From JBCBZH01 sp039815415 (GTDB lineage: Bacteria > Bacteroidota > Rhodothermia > Rhodothermales > Rubricoccaceae): a stretch of 6,142 nucleotides of DNA. Below the pieces are notes generated by a model. It saw nothing but the letters and a program-made list of their open reading frames with translations. It was not told the DNA's origin and did no database searches. The number at the start of each line of letters is the position of its first letter. Position 1 is the stretch's first letter. A program made the translations under genes and the position numbers. The DNA is taken from the NCBI GenBank assembly GCA_039815415.1, contig JBCBZH010000262.1, forward strand, positions 1 through 6,142, read 5' to 3'. Of this stretch, positions 1 through 5,866 are shown piece after piece.

Positions 1-301
1 CCCGCCTCTGAGCCTGCGACACTCGGGCGTCAACTTCACCCATGTCCAGGCGCGCGAGAACCTGGCCCCGTCGGACCCGCTGGCCCTCATCGGCCAGCAC
101 AGCTGACACAATGCCCCCCGTTTTGAATGAGAGAGGGACTTCAGCCTTTCGCGAGATGCGTCCACTGGTCCGGACAGTGAGCACGCGGGACTCAGAGGTC
201 ACGGCGGCAATCTCTACGAGCGGTGTGGGGGTGGGCGGCGGCGGCTCGTCGCTACAAGCGGTGAACAACAGTACGAGAGGGATGAGAAGAGGAGAGCGCA
301 T
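1..301 (-). CDS. RND efflux periplasmic adaptor (HlyD/MFP family) lipoprotein, N-terminal part
   Basis: The open frame starts with ATG at 301 and continues to the left edge, giving the first 100 residues without a stop. A hydrophobic leader ends in LLFTAC, so Cys16 is a plausible lipidation site, and a Pro/Thr-rich spacer (residues 20-27) follows. Residues 43-86 match the beginning of the membrane-fusion-protein fold: a strand with TSGRI, then FKTGGIV and the lipoyl-type segment with DEGQRVRRGQVLARLD. Residues 87-100 begin the alpha-hairpin that docks on the TolC channel. Adaptors of this family bridge an inner-membrane pump and an outer-membrane channel to expel drugs or other toxic compounds. 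The start lies 11 bases after the stop of the upstream channel gene, which indicates one transcript. The pump gene is expected beyond the window. The family call is confident; the substrate is unknown. Confidence 0.88.
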   Translation of the reverse strand, partial: MRSPLLIPLVLLFTACSDEPPPPTPTPLVEIAAVTSESRVLTVRTSGRISRKAEVPLSFKTGGIVSAVLADEGQRVRRGQVLARLDMGEVDARVSQAQRR

Positions 302-312
302 GAGGGCAGGGG

Positions 313-1773
313 TCATCGGGCGTCGGCAACGGTGCCGGGCGTGAGGTCAAGGGCGAGGTCGAGGCCAGTGGCGCTCTCCAGCTCAGCGAGCCGGGCGAGC
401 ACGGCGAATCGGGCTGCGGTGCGGCCCAGGGCGGCTGTGGTTAGCGACGTCTGAGCATCGATGAAGTCGGCTTGGTTGGCTTCGCCGAGAGCGACGAGGC
501 GTGTCGTGAGGCGAAAGGCTTCCTCGCCGAGCGCCACACGCTGGGCAGAGGTGCGGAGGCTGGCATAGGCCACGCCCAGGCGCTCATAGGCCTCCTGCAC
601 TTGGAGCCGGATGCGGTCCTCGGCAGCCTCTCGCTCGGCTTTCGCTGCCCTGCGCTCTGCGCTCGCTCGTGCAATCCGGCCGCGGTCACCGGGTGCTCCG
701 AACGGTCGCCACCGGACCACGGCGGATGCGAGCAGAAAGGGCTCGTCGAGCCGGGCATCGAATCCCGTTGTCCCAGCGTCGAGGCGGAGGCCGAGCGTGG
801 GGAGTCGCCCAGATCGGATTGCGGCGACGGCTGCATCGCGCGCCTCGATCGAGGCATCGAGCGCCGCCAACTCGGCCCGCCCAGTTGCGGCAGCGGCCTG
901 AAGGGCGTCGAGAGAGAACGCGCGCGTTGGTGCGCCTGGAGTCACGACGCGCAGTGCACGGTTGGGAAGCGATATCGGCATCGGGACCTCGGACTCTGGC
1001 AGAATGGGCACCGGCGCATCGAGATCACGGCCGAGGAGGCGGTTGAGGTCGGCTCGGGCCAGCGAGCGAGCGCGTTCGGCCTCACGGCGTGCCTCCTCCA
1101 CAGCGAGCGCTTCCGCCGATGCTCGCACAATGGCGACTCGTAGGCCGGACCCAGCCTCGCGCTGACGTTCGGCTACTCGGCGGAACTCAGCGACGCGCTC
1201 AGCCGCAGCGGCCTGTACGGCGACGCCCCGCTCGGCGCCCTGAAGCCGCCAGTACGCGGCGCGGATTGCGCCTTCAAGCTCCCACTCATAGGCCCGCCTG
1301 AGCGCCTCAGCAGCTCCAGCCTGTGCCCGTGCGGCGGATACGCCTCGTCCGATCGTTGGCGCGAATACGGGTTGCTCGACGGTGAATCGCACGTCGCCCT
1401 CTGAGCGCACAATGGGGATCGATTCGTTGGCAATGCGCGGAAACGCGGACTGCAACCCTTGATCTGCGCGGAGCGCGTCGAGCGCGCCATAGACCGGATT
1501 CAGGAGGTCGCCTAGCGGAAGGTCAATCGAGCGCCCTCCTCGGGCAGCGGTTCCGCGCGCTTCTACCCCGAGGGCCGGGCCGTACGCGCCGCGGGCCGTC
1601 CGGACCTCAGAGACCGCTGCGACCTCCAATGCTTCGAGTTGGCGAAGTGATGGGTTCTGGGCCAGTCCATCACGCACGAGCGCCTCGAGCGCAGGTTGGG
1701 CGGCTGCGGGCGTGGCGGCCAGAACGCAGGCCAATAGTGCTTGGCGTAGTGTCATGAATTGACGTTTTGTCAT
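313..1773 (-). CDS. TolC family outer-membrane efflux channel
   Basis: The product is 486 residues if started at ATG 1773, the usual size for TolC/OprM-type outer-membrane factors. It has a signal peptide (MTKRQF, hydrophobic core, likely cleavage near the AAA at residues 23-25). The rest is Ala/Arg/Glu-rich long helices interrupted by two beta-hairpin regions, as in the duplicated OEP domain. The first hairpin lies around residues 128-137 (VRFTVEQPVF) and the second around 322-338 (GRLPTLGLRLDAG). The C-terminal repeat carries the family-like LGEANQADFIDAQTSL at 429-444. A trimer would form a channel through the outer membrane and a periplasmic tunnel for the adaptor encoded next. An upstream ATG at 1812 would overlap the regulator gene by 23 bases and weaken the signal peptide, so 1773 was preferred; ATG 1755 (480 residues, MTLRQALL) is also possible. 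There is no Shine-Dalgarno sequence. Confidence 0.9.
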   Translation of the reverse strand: MTKRQFMTLRQALLACVLAATPAAAQPALEALVRDGLAQNPSLRQLEALEVAAVSEVRTARGAYGPALGVEARGTAARGGRSIDLPLGDLLNPVYGALDALRADQGLQSAFPRIANESIPIVRSEGDVRFTVEQPVFAPTIGRGVSAARAQAGAAEALRRAYEWELEGAIRAAYWRLQGAERGVAVQAAAAERVAEFRRVAERQREAGSGLRVAIVRASAEALAVEEARREAERARSLARADLNRLLGRDLDAPVPILPESEVPMPISLPNRALRVVTPGAPTRAFSLDALQAAAATGRAELAALDASIEARDAAVAAIRSGRLPTLGLRLDAGTTGFDARLDEPFLLASAVVRWRPFGAPGDRGRIARASAERRAAKAEREAAEDRIRLQVQEAYERLGVAYASLRTSAQRVALGEEAFRLTTRLVALGEANQADFIDAQTSLTTAALGRTAARFAVLARLAELESATGLDLALDLTPGTVADAR

Positions 1774-1789
1774 CGGATTGGCAAAAAAA

Positions 1790-2440
1790 TTAGGGGCGCA
1801 GGGCGCGGTCAATCAGCGAGAAGCCGTGGTCATGGACCGCTCCGGGGGTTGTGCCGTAGTGGCCCAGGATGGGATCCTTGTGGGCCGTCACCTGGATCAT
1901 TCCATGAGTGACTCCCCACAGCACGAGGGCGGTCTCGCGGGCGTCACCGAGGTCCGTGCGAATGGAGCCGTCTTCCATCCCAGCTTCAATCGCAGCCGTG
2001 ACCACCCCGAGCACCCGCTGAGAGCGCTCGAGGGCCATGAGGGCGTTTGGGGAGTGCTCGTCTAGGTCTACCTCGCTGGCCTCGGAACGCGCGAGAGCCT
2101 CAAACAAGATGGGGCGCTCGGAGGCAAACCGGACGTAGGACTGTCCGATGGCGTGGACCTTGGACATACCGGGTTCGGTCCCTTCAGCAGCCTCCCTAAA
2201 TCGGCGGTGCAGTTCTGTGCTCGCGCGGACGGCGACAGCGTGAAACAGGTCCACTTTGTCAGCGAAGTACGTGTAGAGCAGTCCCCGGCTGAGGCGGGAA
2301 GCCGCAGCCACATCTGCCAGCACGACGCCGTCAAACCCCTTCTTACTCAGCGCCTGCTCGGCAGCGTCGAGAATCTGCTCGCGGCGCGCTTCCTTCTCTT
2401 CGAGGCGGCGCTGTTGAACGGGGGACGGGTCGGGAGTCAT
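1790..2440 (-). CDS. TetR/AcrR family transcriptional repressor of the efflux operon
   Basis: The 216-residue protein has the typical TetR length. Residues 20-66 form the N-terminal DNA-binding domain: RREQILDAAEQAL (helix 1), GFDGVVLADVAAASRLSRGLLYTYF (helix-turn-helix) and the diagnostic YFADKVDLFHAV at 58-69. The remaining 140 residues form an all-helical ligand-binding and dimerisation domain, with no residues that identify the ligand. The gene is first in a minus-strand operon with the TolC channel, which begins 16 bases later, and the adaptor. By analogy with AcrR-type regulators it probably represses its own operon and releases DNA on binding an effluxed compound. An inverted repeat 13-40 bases upstream of the start is the likely binding site. 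The role as regulator is secure; autoregulation and substrate are inferred. Confidence 0.92.
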   Translation of the reverse strand: MTPDPSPVQQRRLEEKEARREQILDAAEQALSKKGFDGVVLADVAAASRLSRGLLYTYFADKVDLFHAVAVRASTELHRRFREAAEGTEPGMSKVHAIGQSYVRFASERPILFEALARSEASEVDLDEHSPNALMALERSQRVLGVVTAAIEAGMEDGSIRTDLGDARETALVLWGVTHGMIQVTAHKDPILGHYGTTPGAVHDHGFSLIDRALRP

Positions 2441-2452
2441 GGATTGCAGATG

Positions 2453-2480
2453 ATTGACATTGTGTCAATTGAAATCAATT
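2453..2480. promoter_or_regulatory. Probable TetR operator (overlapping inverted repeats)
   Basis: Two perfect dyads lie in an AT-rich patch within otherwise GC-rich DNA. ATTGACA/TGTCAAT (2453-2459 and 2463-2469) is separated by TTG. AATTGA/TCAATT (2467-2472 and 2475-2480) is separated by AA. They share bases 2467-2469, and 2465-2472 (TCAATTGA) is itself a perfect palindrome. The cluster lies immediately upstream of the TetR-type repressor start at 2440, where the operon promoter must be, so it is the natural operator candidate. It could also affect the divergent sufE gene starting at 2627. No convincing TAnnTTTG-type -7 element was found nearby, so the promoter itself is not placed. Confidence 0.6.
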
Positions 2481-2626
2481 CGTCAAACAGGTCGGCGGGA
2501 CAGGGGTTCCGGCTGCACGGAAGAAATCGGGTTGTATCCCTGCATTCCTATGGCGTGCGCCTACAGCGACGCAGCGAACACGGGCGCGGCGCCGCAAGTA
2601 GAAACCCCAACGACCCGATACATGTC

Positions 2627-3034
2627 ATGACTGAATCCGACCGCCGCCAGCGCGAGATTGTCGATGAGTTCGAGTTTCTCGACGACTGGATGCTACGCTT
2701 CCAGCAGGTGATCGAGCACGGCGAGCAGATGGATCCGCTGCCGGACACGATCAAAACCGATGACCGCCTCGTGCGGGGCTGTCAGTCGCGCGTGTGGCTG
2801 GAGACTCGCCGAGAGGGGGGCGCCTTCCACGTCCAGGCTGACTCCGAGAGCCAGCTCGTTCGCGGGCTGGCATCATTGCTCGTCCGCGTATTCGACGGAC
2901 TCCCGGCAGAGGAAGCCGGAGGCGTCGATCTCTGGTTCGCCCGCGAGATTGGGCTTGCGGAGCACCTCTCGCCCAACCGCGCCAATGGCCTTGACGCCAT
3001 GACGCGGACCATCCGAGACGCTGCCGCGGGATAG
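2627..3034 (+). CDS. sufE: SufE family cysteine-desulfurase sulfur acceptor
   Basis: The 135-residue product is close to the usual SufE/CsdE length. SufE takes persulfide sulfur from the cysteine desulfurase SufS onto a conserved cysteine and delivers it for iron-sulfur cluster assembly in the cytosol. Visible family marks are the helix IVDEFEFLDDWMLRFQQVIEHG (11-32), PLPD at 37-40, the active-site segment RLVRGCQSRVWLE with Cys52 (position 51 in E. coli SufE), and the C-terminal LSPNRANGLDAMTRTI at 115-129. The reading frame stays open far upstream (to 2153), but the SufE homology begins at ATG 2627 and the upstream part is antisense to the TetR gene. There is no SufS or other suf gene beside it, so the partner desulfurase must be encoded elsewhere. 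No Shine-Dalgarno sequence precedes the start. Confidence 0.93.
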   Translation: MTESDRRQREIVDEFEFLDDWMLRFQQVIEHGEQMDPLPDTIKTDDRLVRGCQSRVWLETRREGGAFHVQADSESQLVRGLASLLVRVFDGLPAEEAGGVDLWFAREIGLAEHLSPNRANGLDAMTRTIRDAAAG

Positions 3035-3046
3035 GCCACTCGGATT

Positions 3047-3114
3047 GGAGTGCCGAACACTCCTCGGTTGTCATTGCAAGGAACGTACAGGCCGCTGGCG
3101 GCGGGCTCGCAATG
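3047..3114. terminator. Possible terminator region between convergent genes
   Basis: The 100-base gap between the sufE stop and the converging small gene contains short inverted repeats. GGAGTG/CACTCC (3047-3052 and 3058-3063) has a 5-base loop. CATTGC/GCAATG (3072-3077 and 3109-3114) encloses GCCGC/GCGGC (3091-3095 and 3098-3102). None is followed by a proper T run. Their position suits transcription termination in either direction, but the stems are short and the call is weak. Confidence 0.3.
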
Positions 3115-3134
3115 GCAGGGGGGGCTAGCGGGTC

Positions 3135-3470
3135 TCAGGCGACGTCCAGGGCGGCGTCTCGTTCAAGGGCTTGGCGCTGAAGGTCCTTGATGGTGGCCAG
3201 AAGGGCGCTGTCCTCAGGGATCTCCGCCGCAAGAGGATCGGGGGGCAGAACTGGTGAGTGCCTCGTCCAGCGAAGAAGGACATCCAGGAGAGACGGATCG
3301 GAGGCGCCGTAGGGGCTCCACCCGAAGTCTCTCAGGACCTCACGCAACTCCGGCCCATTTCTCGCAGCCTTCAGCCGCTGGTGCTGCGCGTAGGTGAACC
3401 AGCCCATCATGCCGTGGTGCAGAAAGGCGGCCTGGAGGCGAGCGCCGGGAGAGTGCGAGGACGAAGGCAT
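3135..3470 (-). CDS. Small hypothetical protein, 111 residues
   Basis: The family is not recognised. The frame has coding-like character: codons end mostly in G or C, as in the neighbours, and amino-acid composition is balanced. The protein lacks a signal peptide and membrane segments. Residues 20-50 (GMMGWFTYAQHQRLKAARNG, then LREVLRDFGWSPYG) look like a compact helical domain. A Pro-rich linker (PVLPPDPLAAEIP) and a C-terminal charged helix (ALLATIKDLQRQALERDAALDVA) follow. ATG at 3410 or 3407 (residues 21-22) would also serve as starts, because the first 20 residues are Ser/Pro/Ala-rich and look less conserved. It lies downstream of the DsbA-like gene on the same strand, with a 96-base gap that holds a strong hairpin, so it probably has its own promoter. 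The opposite frame is an antisense shadow. Confidence 0.6.
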   Translation of the reverse strand: MPSSSHSPGARLQAAFLHHGMMGWFTYAQHQRLKAARNGPELREVLRDFGWSPYGASDPSLLDVLLRWTRHSPVLPPDPLAAEIPEDSALLATIKDLQRQALERDAALDVA

Positions 3471-3525
3471 GGTCTCGAGAGGGCGTGTGCTCCCTCAACC
3501 GAGATTCCACTCCCGACCGGCTCAC

Positions 3526-3558
3526 TCGCCAGCTCGATTGGAGGCATCGAGCTGGCGA
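3526..3558 (-). terminator. Hairpin terminator after the DsbA-like gene
   Basis: A perfect 13-base inverted repeat, TCGCCAGCTCGAT / ATCGAGCTGGCGA, with a 7-base loop begins 8 bases past the stop codon of the DsbA-like gene. The stem is very stable, and its position directly after the stop makes termination or 3'-end protection the likely role. There is no U tract after the stem in the minus-strand transcript, so it is not a textbook intrinsic terminator. Confidence 0.6.
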
Positions 3559-3566
3559 CGGCGCAG

Positions 3567-4499
3567 CTACTGCGGGTCGGTCAGCGCGGATTGGATGGCG
3601 GCCTCGAACACGTCCAGCGGCTGGTTGCCGTTCACGAACCGGCCGTTGACGAAGAAGCCCGGCGTGCCCGTGACGCCATACTCCTCGCCGAGCGCGAGCT
3701 GGCTCTGGACGGCGGCAGCCACGCCCTGGTAGGCCTCCGACTGCGTATCCGTGGCGCAGGTCCGCCAGCTCGCCAGGTCGATTCCCGAGTCGCCGAGAAC
3801 CGCTTCGCTCTTGGTAATCACGTTGGTCGGCGTAATGGTCTGCTGCTCTGCGAAGTAGGTGTCGTGGAGAGACCAGAAGGCGTCGTTGCTCTGCTGAGCG
3901 GCACAGGTGGCCGCGATGGCCGCAGGCTCAGCCCAGGGGTGGTTCGAGAGTGGGAAGTGCGCGTACACCAGCTTGACATCGGTCTTGTGCTTCTCGAGCA
4001 CCCTCTCGATGGTGCCGGAGGCGAGGCGGCAGTACGGGCACTCGAAGTCCGAGAACTCCACGATGGTCACGGGCGCATCGGGGGTGCCCCGGACCGGAAG
4101 GCCCTCAACAGCTGCAGCGAGGGCAATGCCGCGTTCGATGGCGGCTGCGTTCTCAGCAGCATCCCGGACCTCGGCAGCCGCAGCGATGTCTTCGACACTG
4201 CGGCTAATGTCCACCGGAGGGGCGCCAAGCAAGTAGAGCGTCTGGCTGTCGCCGGTCACCAGAATGGGCTGGGGCGTCTGGCCTGCAATCACGAGGAAGC
4301 CCTCATCCAAGCCCTCCGTGGACGTTGGCTGCAGCGAGTCGATGCGGATATCGAGGTCCTCCAGTTGGGGATACTCGAATGTCAGGTTGGCAATGATCTG
4401 GGCCTCACGGTCCGTCGAAGGCGCCTGACCGTTGGCTGGAGCGCAGCCAACGATGAAAGCTGCTACCAAGGCCAGGGCGAGCGTGCGGGGAAACGTCAT
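3567..4499 (-). CDS. DsbA/DsbC-like thiol-disulfide oxidoreductase lipoprotein
   Basis: The 310-residue exported protein starts at ATG 4499. The leader MTFPRTLALALVAAFIVGC is a lipoprotein signal with Cys19 as the lipidation site. The frame is open up to 4661, but that 54-residue extension runs through the upstream terminator and was rejected. Residues about 30-100 form a small domain (FEYPQLEDLDIRI, ILVTGDSQTLYLLG) that faintly resembles the N-terminal dimerisation domain of DsbC. An Ala-rich helical linker spans about 103-132. Residues 138-308 form a thioredoxin-fold domain of the Thioredoxin_4/DsbA group: DAPVTIVEFSDFECPYC with the CPYC active site at 154-157, HFPLSNHPWAEPAA, and the cis-proline loop GVTGTPGFFVNGR with Pro280. 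Two further cysteines, 199 and 248, lie in the helical insert. It probably forms or reshuffles disulfides in exported proteins; oxidase versus isomerase cannot be decided. It looks monocistronic, with hairpins on both sides. Confidence 0.9.
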   Translation of the reverse strand: MTFPRTLALALVAAFIVGCAPANGQAPSTDREAQIIANLTFEYPQLEDLDIRIDSLQPTSTEGLDEGFLVIAGQTPQPILVTGDSQTLYLLGAPPVDISRSVEDIAAAAEVRDAAENAAAIERGIALAAAVEGLPVRGTPDAPVTIVEFSDFECPYCRLASGTIERVLEKHKTDVKLVYAHFPLSNHPWAEPAAIAATCAAQQSNDAFWSLHDTYFAEQQTITPTNVITKSEAVLGDSGIDLASWRTCATDTQSEAYQGVAAAVQSQLALGEEYGVTGTPGFFVNGRFVNGNQPLDVFEAAIQSALTDPQ

Positions 4500-4601
4500 G
4501 GAAGTCAGAAGAGAGGTCAATCCAGAGTACGGTGGAACGGGACGAGAGGGATCGTAATCCGATGCGAAGATGGCCCCGAGGCCGAGCTGGCGATCACAGA
4601 A

Positions 4602-4633
4602 TCGGGCCGCCCGCGTGGGTGCGGACGGCCCGA
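4602..4633 (-). terminator. Hairpin terminator after the YceI-family gene
   Basis: TCGGGCCG (4602-4609) and CGGCCCGA (4626-4633) flank an inner stem CCGC/GCGG with a 6-base loop. The one non-Watson-Crick position (4610 against 4625) becomes a G-U pair only in the minus-strand RNA, giving a continuous 13-pair stem there and a C/A mismatch on the other strand. The minus-strand RNA continues with UUCUGUG, a weak U tract. The hairpin is 42 bases past the YceI stop and just over 100 bases before the DsbA-like start, so it likely separates the two transcripts. Confidence 0.7.
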
Positions 4634-4675
4634 AGAACGCGCGGCAGGGCGCCGAACGCATAGTCTGGTAGAGGA

Positions 4676-5383
4676 TTACTCTGCGGCTTCTTCAGCCGGC
4701 TCCTCCTCCATCATGGCATCGGCATCTGCAGCCTCGAGGTTGCCCTCAGCGCCAATCATCAGCGTGACGGTGTCGCCAACGATGATCTCGCCAGCTTCAT
4801 TGGTTGCAGCGAACGAGAGGCCGAAGTCCTGACGATTGATCTCGCCAGAAGCTTCGAAGCCAATCTTCTGGGTCCCCTGGAACATGGCCGATCCGAGGTA
4901 CTCCCCCTCGAGCGTTACCGGCAGTGTCGTGTCTCGGATGGTGAGGTCGCCTGTCATGGTAAAGCCATTGCCACCGGTGGACACCACGCTTGTAGTCTCG
5001 AACGTCAACTCGGGAAACTCATCGGCTCCGAAGAACTCAGGCTGGCGGAGGTGGTCGTTGCGGTCCTCATTGTCGGTCTCGATGGACGCGACCTGGGCGG
5101 TCAGGCTGGCGGACATGCCCTCGATGCCTGACTCGGGGACCGTGATGGAGCCGGAGAAGTCTTTAAAGGCGCCATCGACATTGGCAATGCCAAGGTGGCG
5201 GACGCGGAAGCCCAACTCGGTGTGAGGCACGTCCAGGGAATAGGTGCCTGCGGGAATTTCGGCGGCAGCTTCAACGACATCGGATGCGCCATCGAGAGGT
5301 GCGGGGGTGTCGGTTTCAGAAGCGCACGCGGCGAGGCCGAAGGCGAGGGCGCCGATGGCAAGCGCGCGGAAGGAATGAGTCAT
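4676..5383 (-). CDS. YceI family lipid-binding lipoprotein
   Basis: The 235-residue product starts at ATG 5383 with a lipoprotein signal, MTHSFRALAIGALAFGLAAC; Cys20 is the lipidation site. The frame is open up to 5578, but the preceding 65 residues show no signal or homology and overlap the divergent promoter region. Residues 46-214 are a complete YceI lipocalin-like beta-barrel: GTYSLDVPHTELGFRVRHLGIANVDGAF, DNEDRNDHLRQPEFFGADEFPELTFET, GDLTIRDTTLPVTLEGEY and the closing GEINRQDFGLSFA. YceI proteins bind long isoprenoid or fatty-acyl ligands in the barrel and act in the periplasm; the cellular role is poorly defined. Unusually, the barrel is followed by an acidic Glu/Ala tail (residues 215-235, with MMEEEPAEEAAE at the end). 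The gene is divergent from the symporter genes and is followed by its own terminator hairpin. Confidence 0.93.
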   Translation of the reverse strand: MTHSFRALAIGALAFGLAACASETDTPAPLDGASDVVEAAAEIPAGTYSLDVPHTELGFRVRHLGIANVDGAFKDFSGSITVPESGIEGMSASLTAQVASIETDNEDRNDHLRQPEFFGADEFPELTFETTSVVSTGGNGFTMTGDLTIRDTTLPVTLEGEYLGSAMFQGTQKIGFEASGEINRQDFGLSFAATNEAGEIIVGDTVTLMIGAEGNLEAADADAMMEEEPAEEAAE

Positions 5384-5442
5384 GGGGGTAAGGGTGAGTG
5401 GAGTCCCGTAGACGGGGAGACCCTCCGGGCGATTGCAGGGAG

Positions 5443-5456
5443 GACGAATATTTGTC
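5443..5456. promoter_or_regulatory. Dyad-symmetric site in the divergent intergenic region
   Basis: GACGAATATTTGTC is a 14-base palindrome with one mismatched pair, centred on AATATT. It is the most AT-rich spot in the 181-base region between the divergent YceI-family gene and the DUF4212 gene. It is 60 bases upstream of one start and about 110 bases upstream of the other, a suitable place for an operator or promoter element. Its right half, AATATTTG, differs from the Bacteroidota -7 element TAnnTTTG by one base, but no -33 element was found at the right distance. Function is inferred from position only. Confidence 0.35.
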
Positions 5457-5499
5457 GTAACAATGAATTGGTCGGAGGGTTCCCACTCTGGGCAAGTGA

Positions 5500-5532
5500 G
5501 GCCAGGCCATCGGTGGGGCAATCGGTCTGGCC
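5500..5532 (+). promoter_or_regulatory. Leader hairpin upstream of the symporter genes
   Basis: GGCCAGGCC (5500-5508) can pair with GGTCTGGCC (5524-5532), giving nine pairs including one G-U that forms only in plus-strand RNA, with a 15-base loop. It ends 32 bases before the DUF4212 start, so it would lie in the mRNA leader if transcription starts upstream. A direct repeat ATCGGT (5509-5514 and 5521-5526) overlaps the loop and the right arm. It could affect translation or stability. It does not match a riboswitch class that I recognise. Confidence 0.35.
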
Positions 5533-5564
5533 GAGTACCTTTCCTCCACATCGCCAGCTCGTCC

Positions 5565-5852
5565 ATGCCGATCTCCAAAGACGCCTACTGGCGCGGTCAG
5601 AAGCGCCGCATCGCCATCCTGCTCACCGTCTGGGCTGTGGTCGCTTTCGGGCTGGCGATCGTCGGCGCGCCGTGGCTGAATGGGATCTCATTTGGCGGCG
5701 TCCCGCTCGGCTTCTGGATGGCCCAGCAGGGCGCCATCTTCGTGTTCGTGGCGCTGATCTGGATCTACGCCTGGACCAGCGACCGCGCCGACCGCGCGGC
5801 AGGGCTAGAGGAAACACCTGAGACGACCACCAGCTCGAGTGAGGCGCACTAA
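5565..5852 (+). CDS. DUF4212 small subunit of a sodium/substrate symporter
   Basis: The 95-residue membrane protein starts at ATG 5565. The frame is open back to 5433, but the extra 44 residues show no family resemblance. The body matches the DUF4212 (sodium symporter small subunit) family: YWRGQKRRIAILLTVWAVVAFGL with the first transmembrane helix at about 16-34, then GVPLGFWMAQQGAIFVFVALIWIYAW with the second at about 45-70. A charged Glu/Thr/Ser-rich cytoplasmic tail follows (81-95). These proteins are encoded directly before an SSS-family permease and are thought to form a two-part sodium-coupled transporter for acetate or similar small carboxylates. The SSS gene does follow here, after a 120-base gap. 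The substrate cannot be read from this window. Confidence 0.92.
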   Translation: MPISKDAYWRGQKRRIAILLTVWAVVAFGLAIVGAPWLNGISFGGVPLGFWMAQQGAIFVFVALIWIYAWTSDRADRAAGLEETPETTTSSSEAH

Positions 5853-5866
5853 GGCGATGGGTGGGA

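Noticed and set aside
472..1143. Plus-strand open frame of 223 codons
   Set aside because: It lies wholly antisense to the TolC-type gene and has a Cys/Arg/His-rich composition typical of a shadow frame.
2153..2626. N-terminal extension of the sufE frame by 158 codons
   Set aside because: The extension is antisense to the TetR gene and crosses its promoter. SufE homology begins at ATG 2627 and the length then fits the family.
4500..4661. Longer start for the DsbA-like protein
   Set aside because: It would place 54 residues before a clear lipoprotein signal peptide and run through the upstream terminator hairpin.
3258..4832. Plus-strand open frame of 524 codons
   Set aside because: It is antisense to the DsbA-like gene and the end of the YceI gene, both clear by homology. 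Its translation shows no domain, and long antisense frames are expected in high-GC coding DNA.
5433..5564. Longer start for the DUF4212 protein
   Set aside because: The 44 extra residues are unlike the family, whose members begin shortly before the YWR motif, and they cover the leader region.
5384..5578. Longer start for the YceI-family protein
   Set aside because: It would bury the lipoprotein signal peptide 65 residues inside the protein and overlap the start of the divergent DUF4212 gene.
5195..5821. Plus-strand open frame of 208 codons
   Set aside because: It overlaps YceI in antisense and DUF4212 in another frame, and its Arg-rich translation has no recognisable domain.
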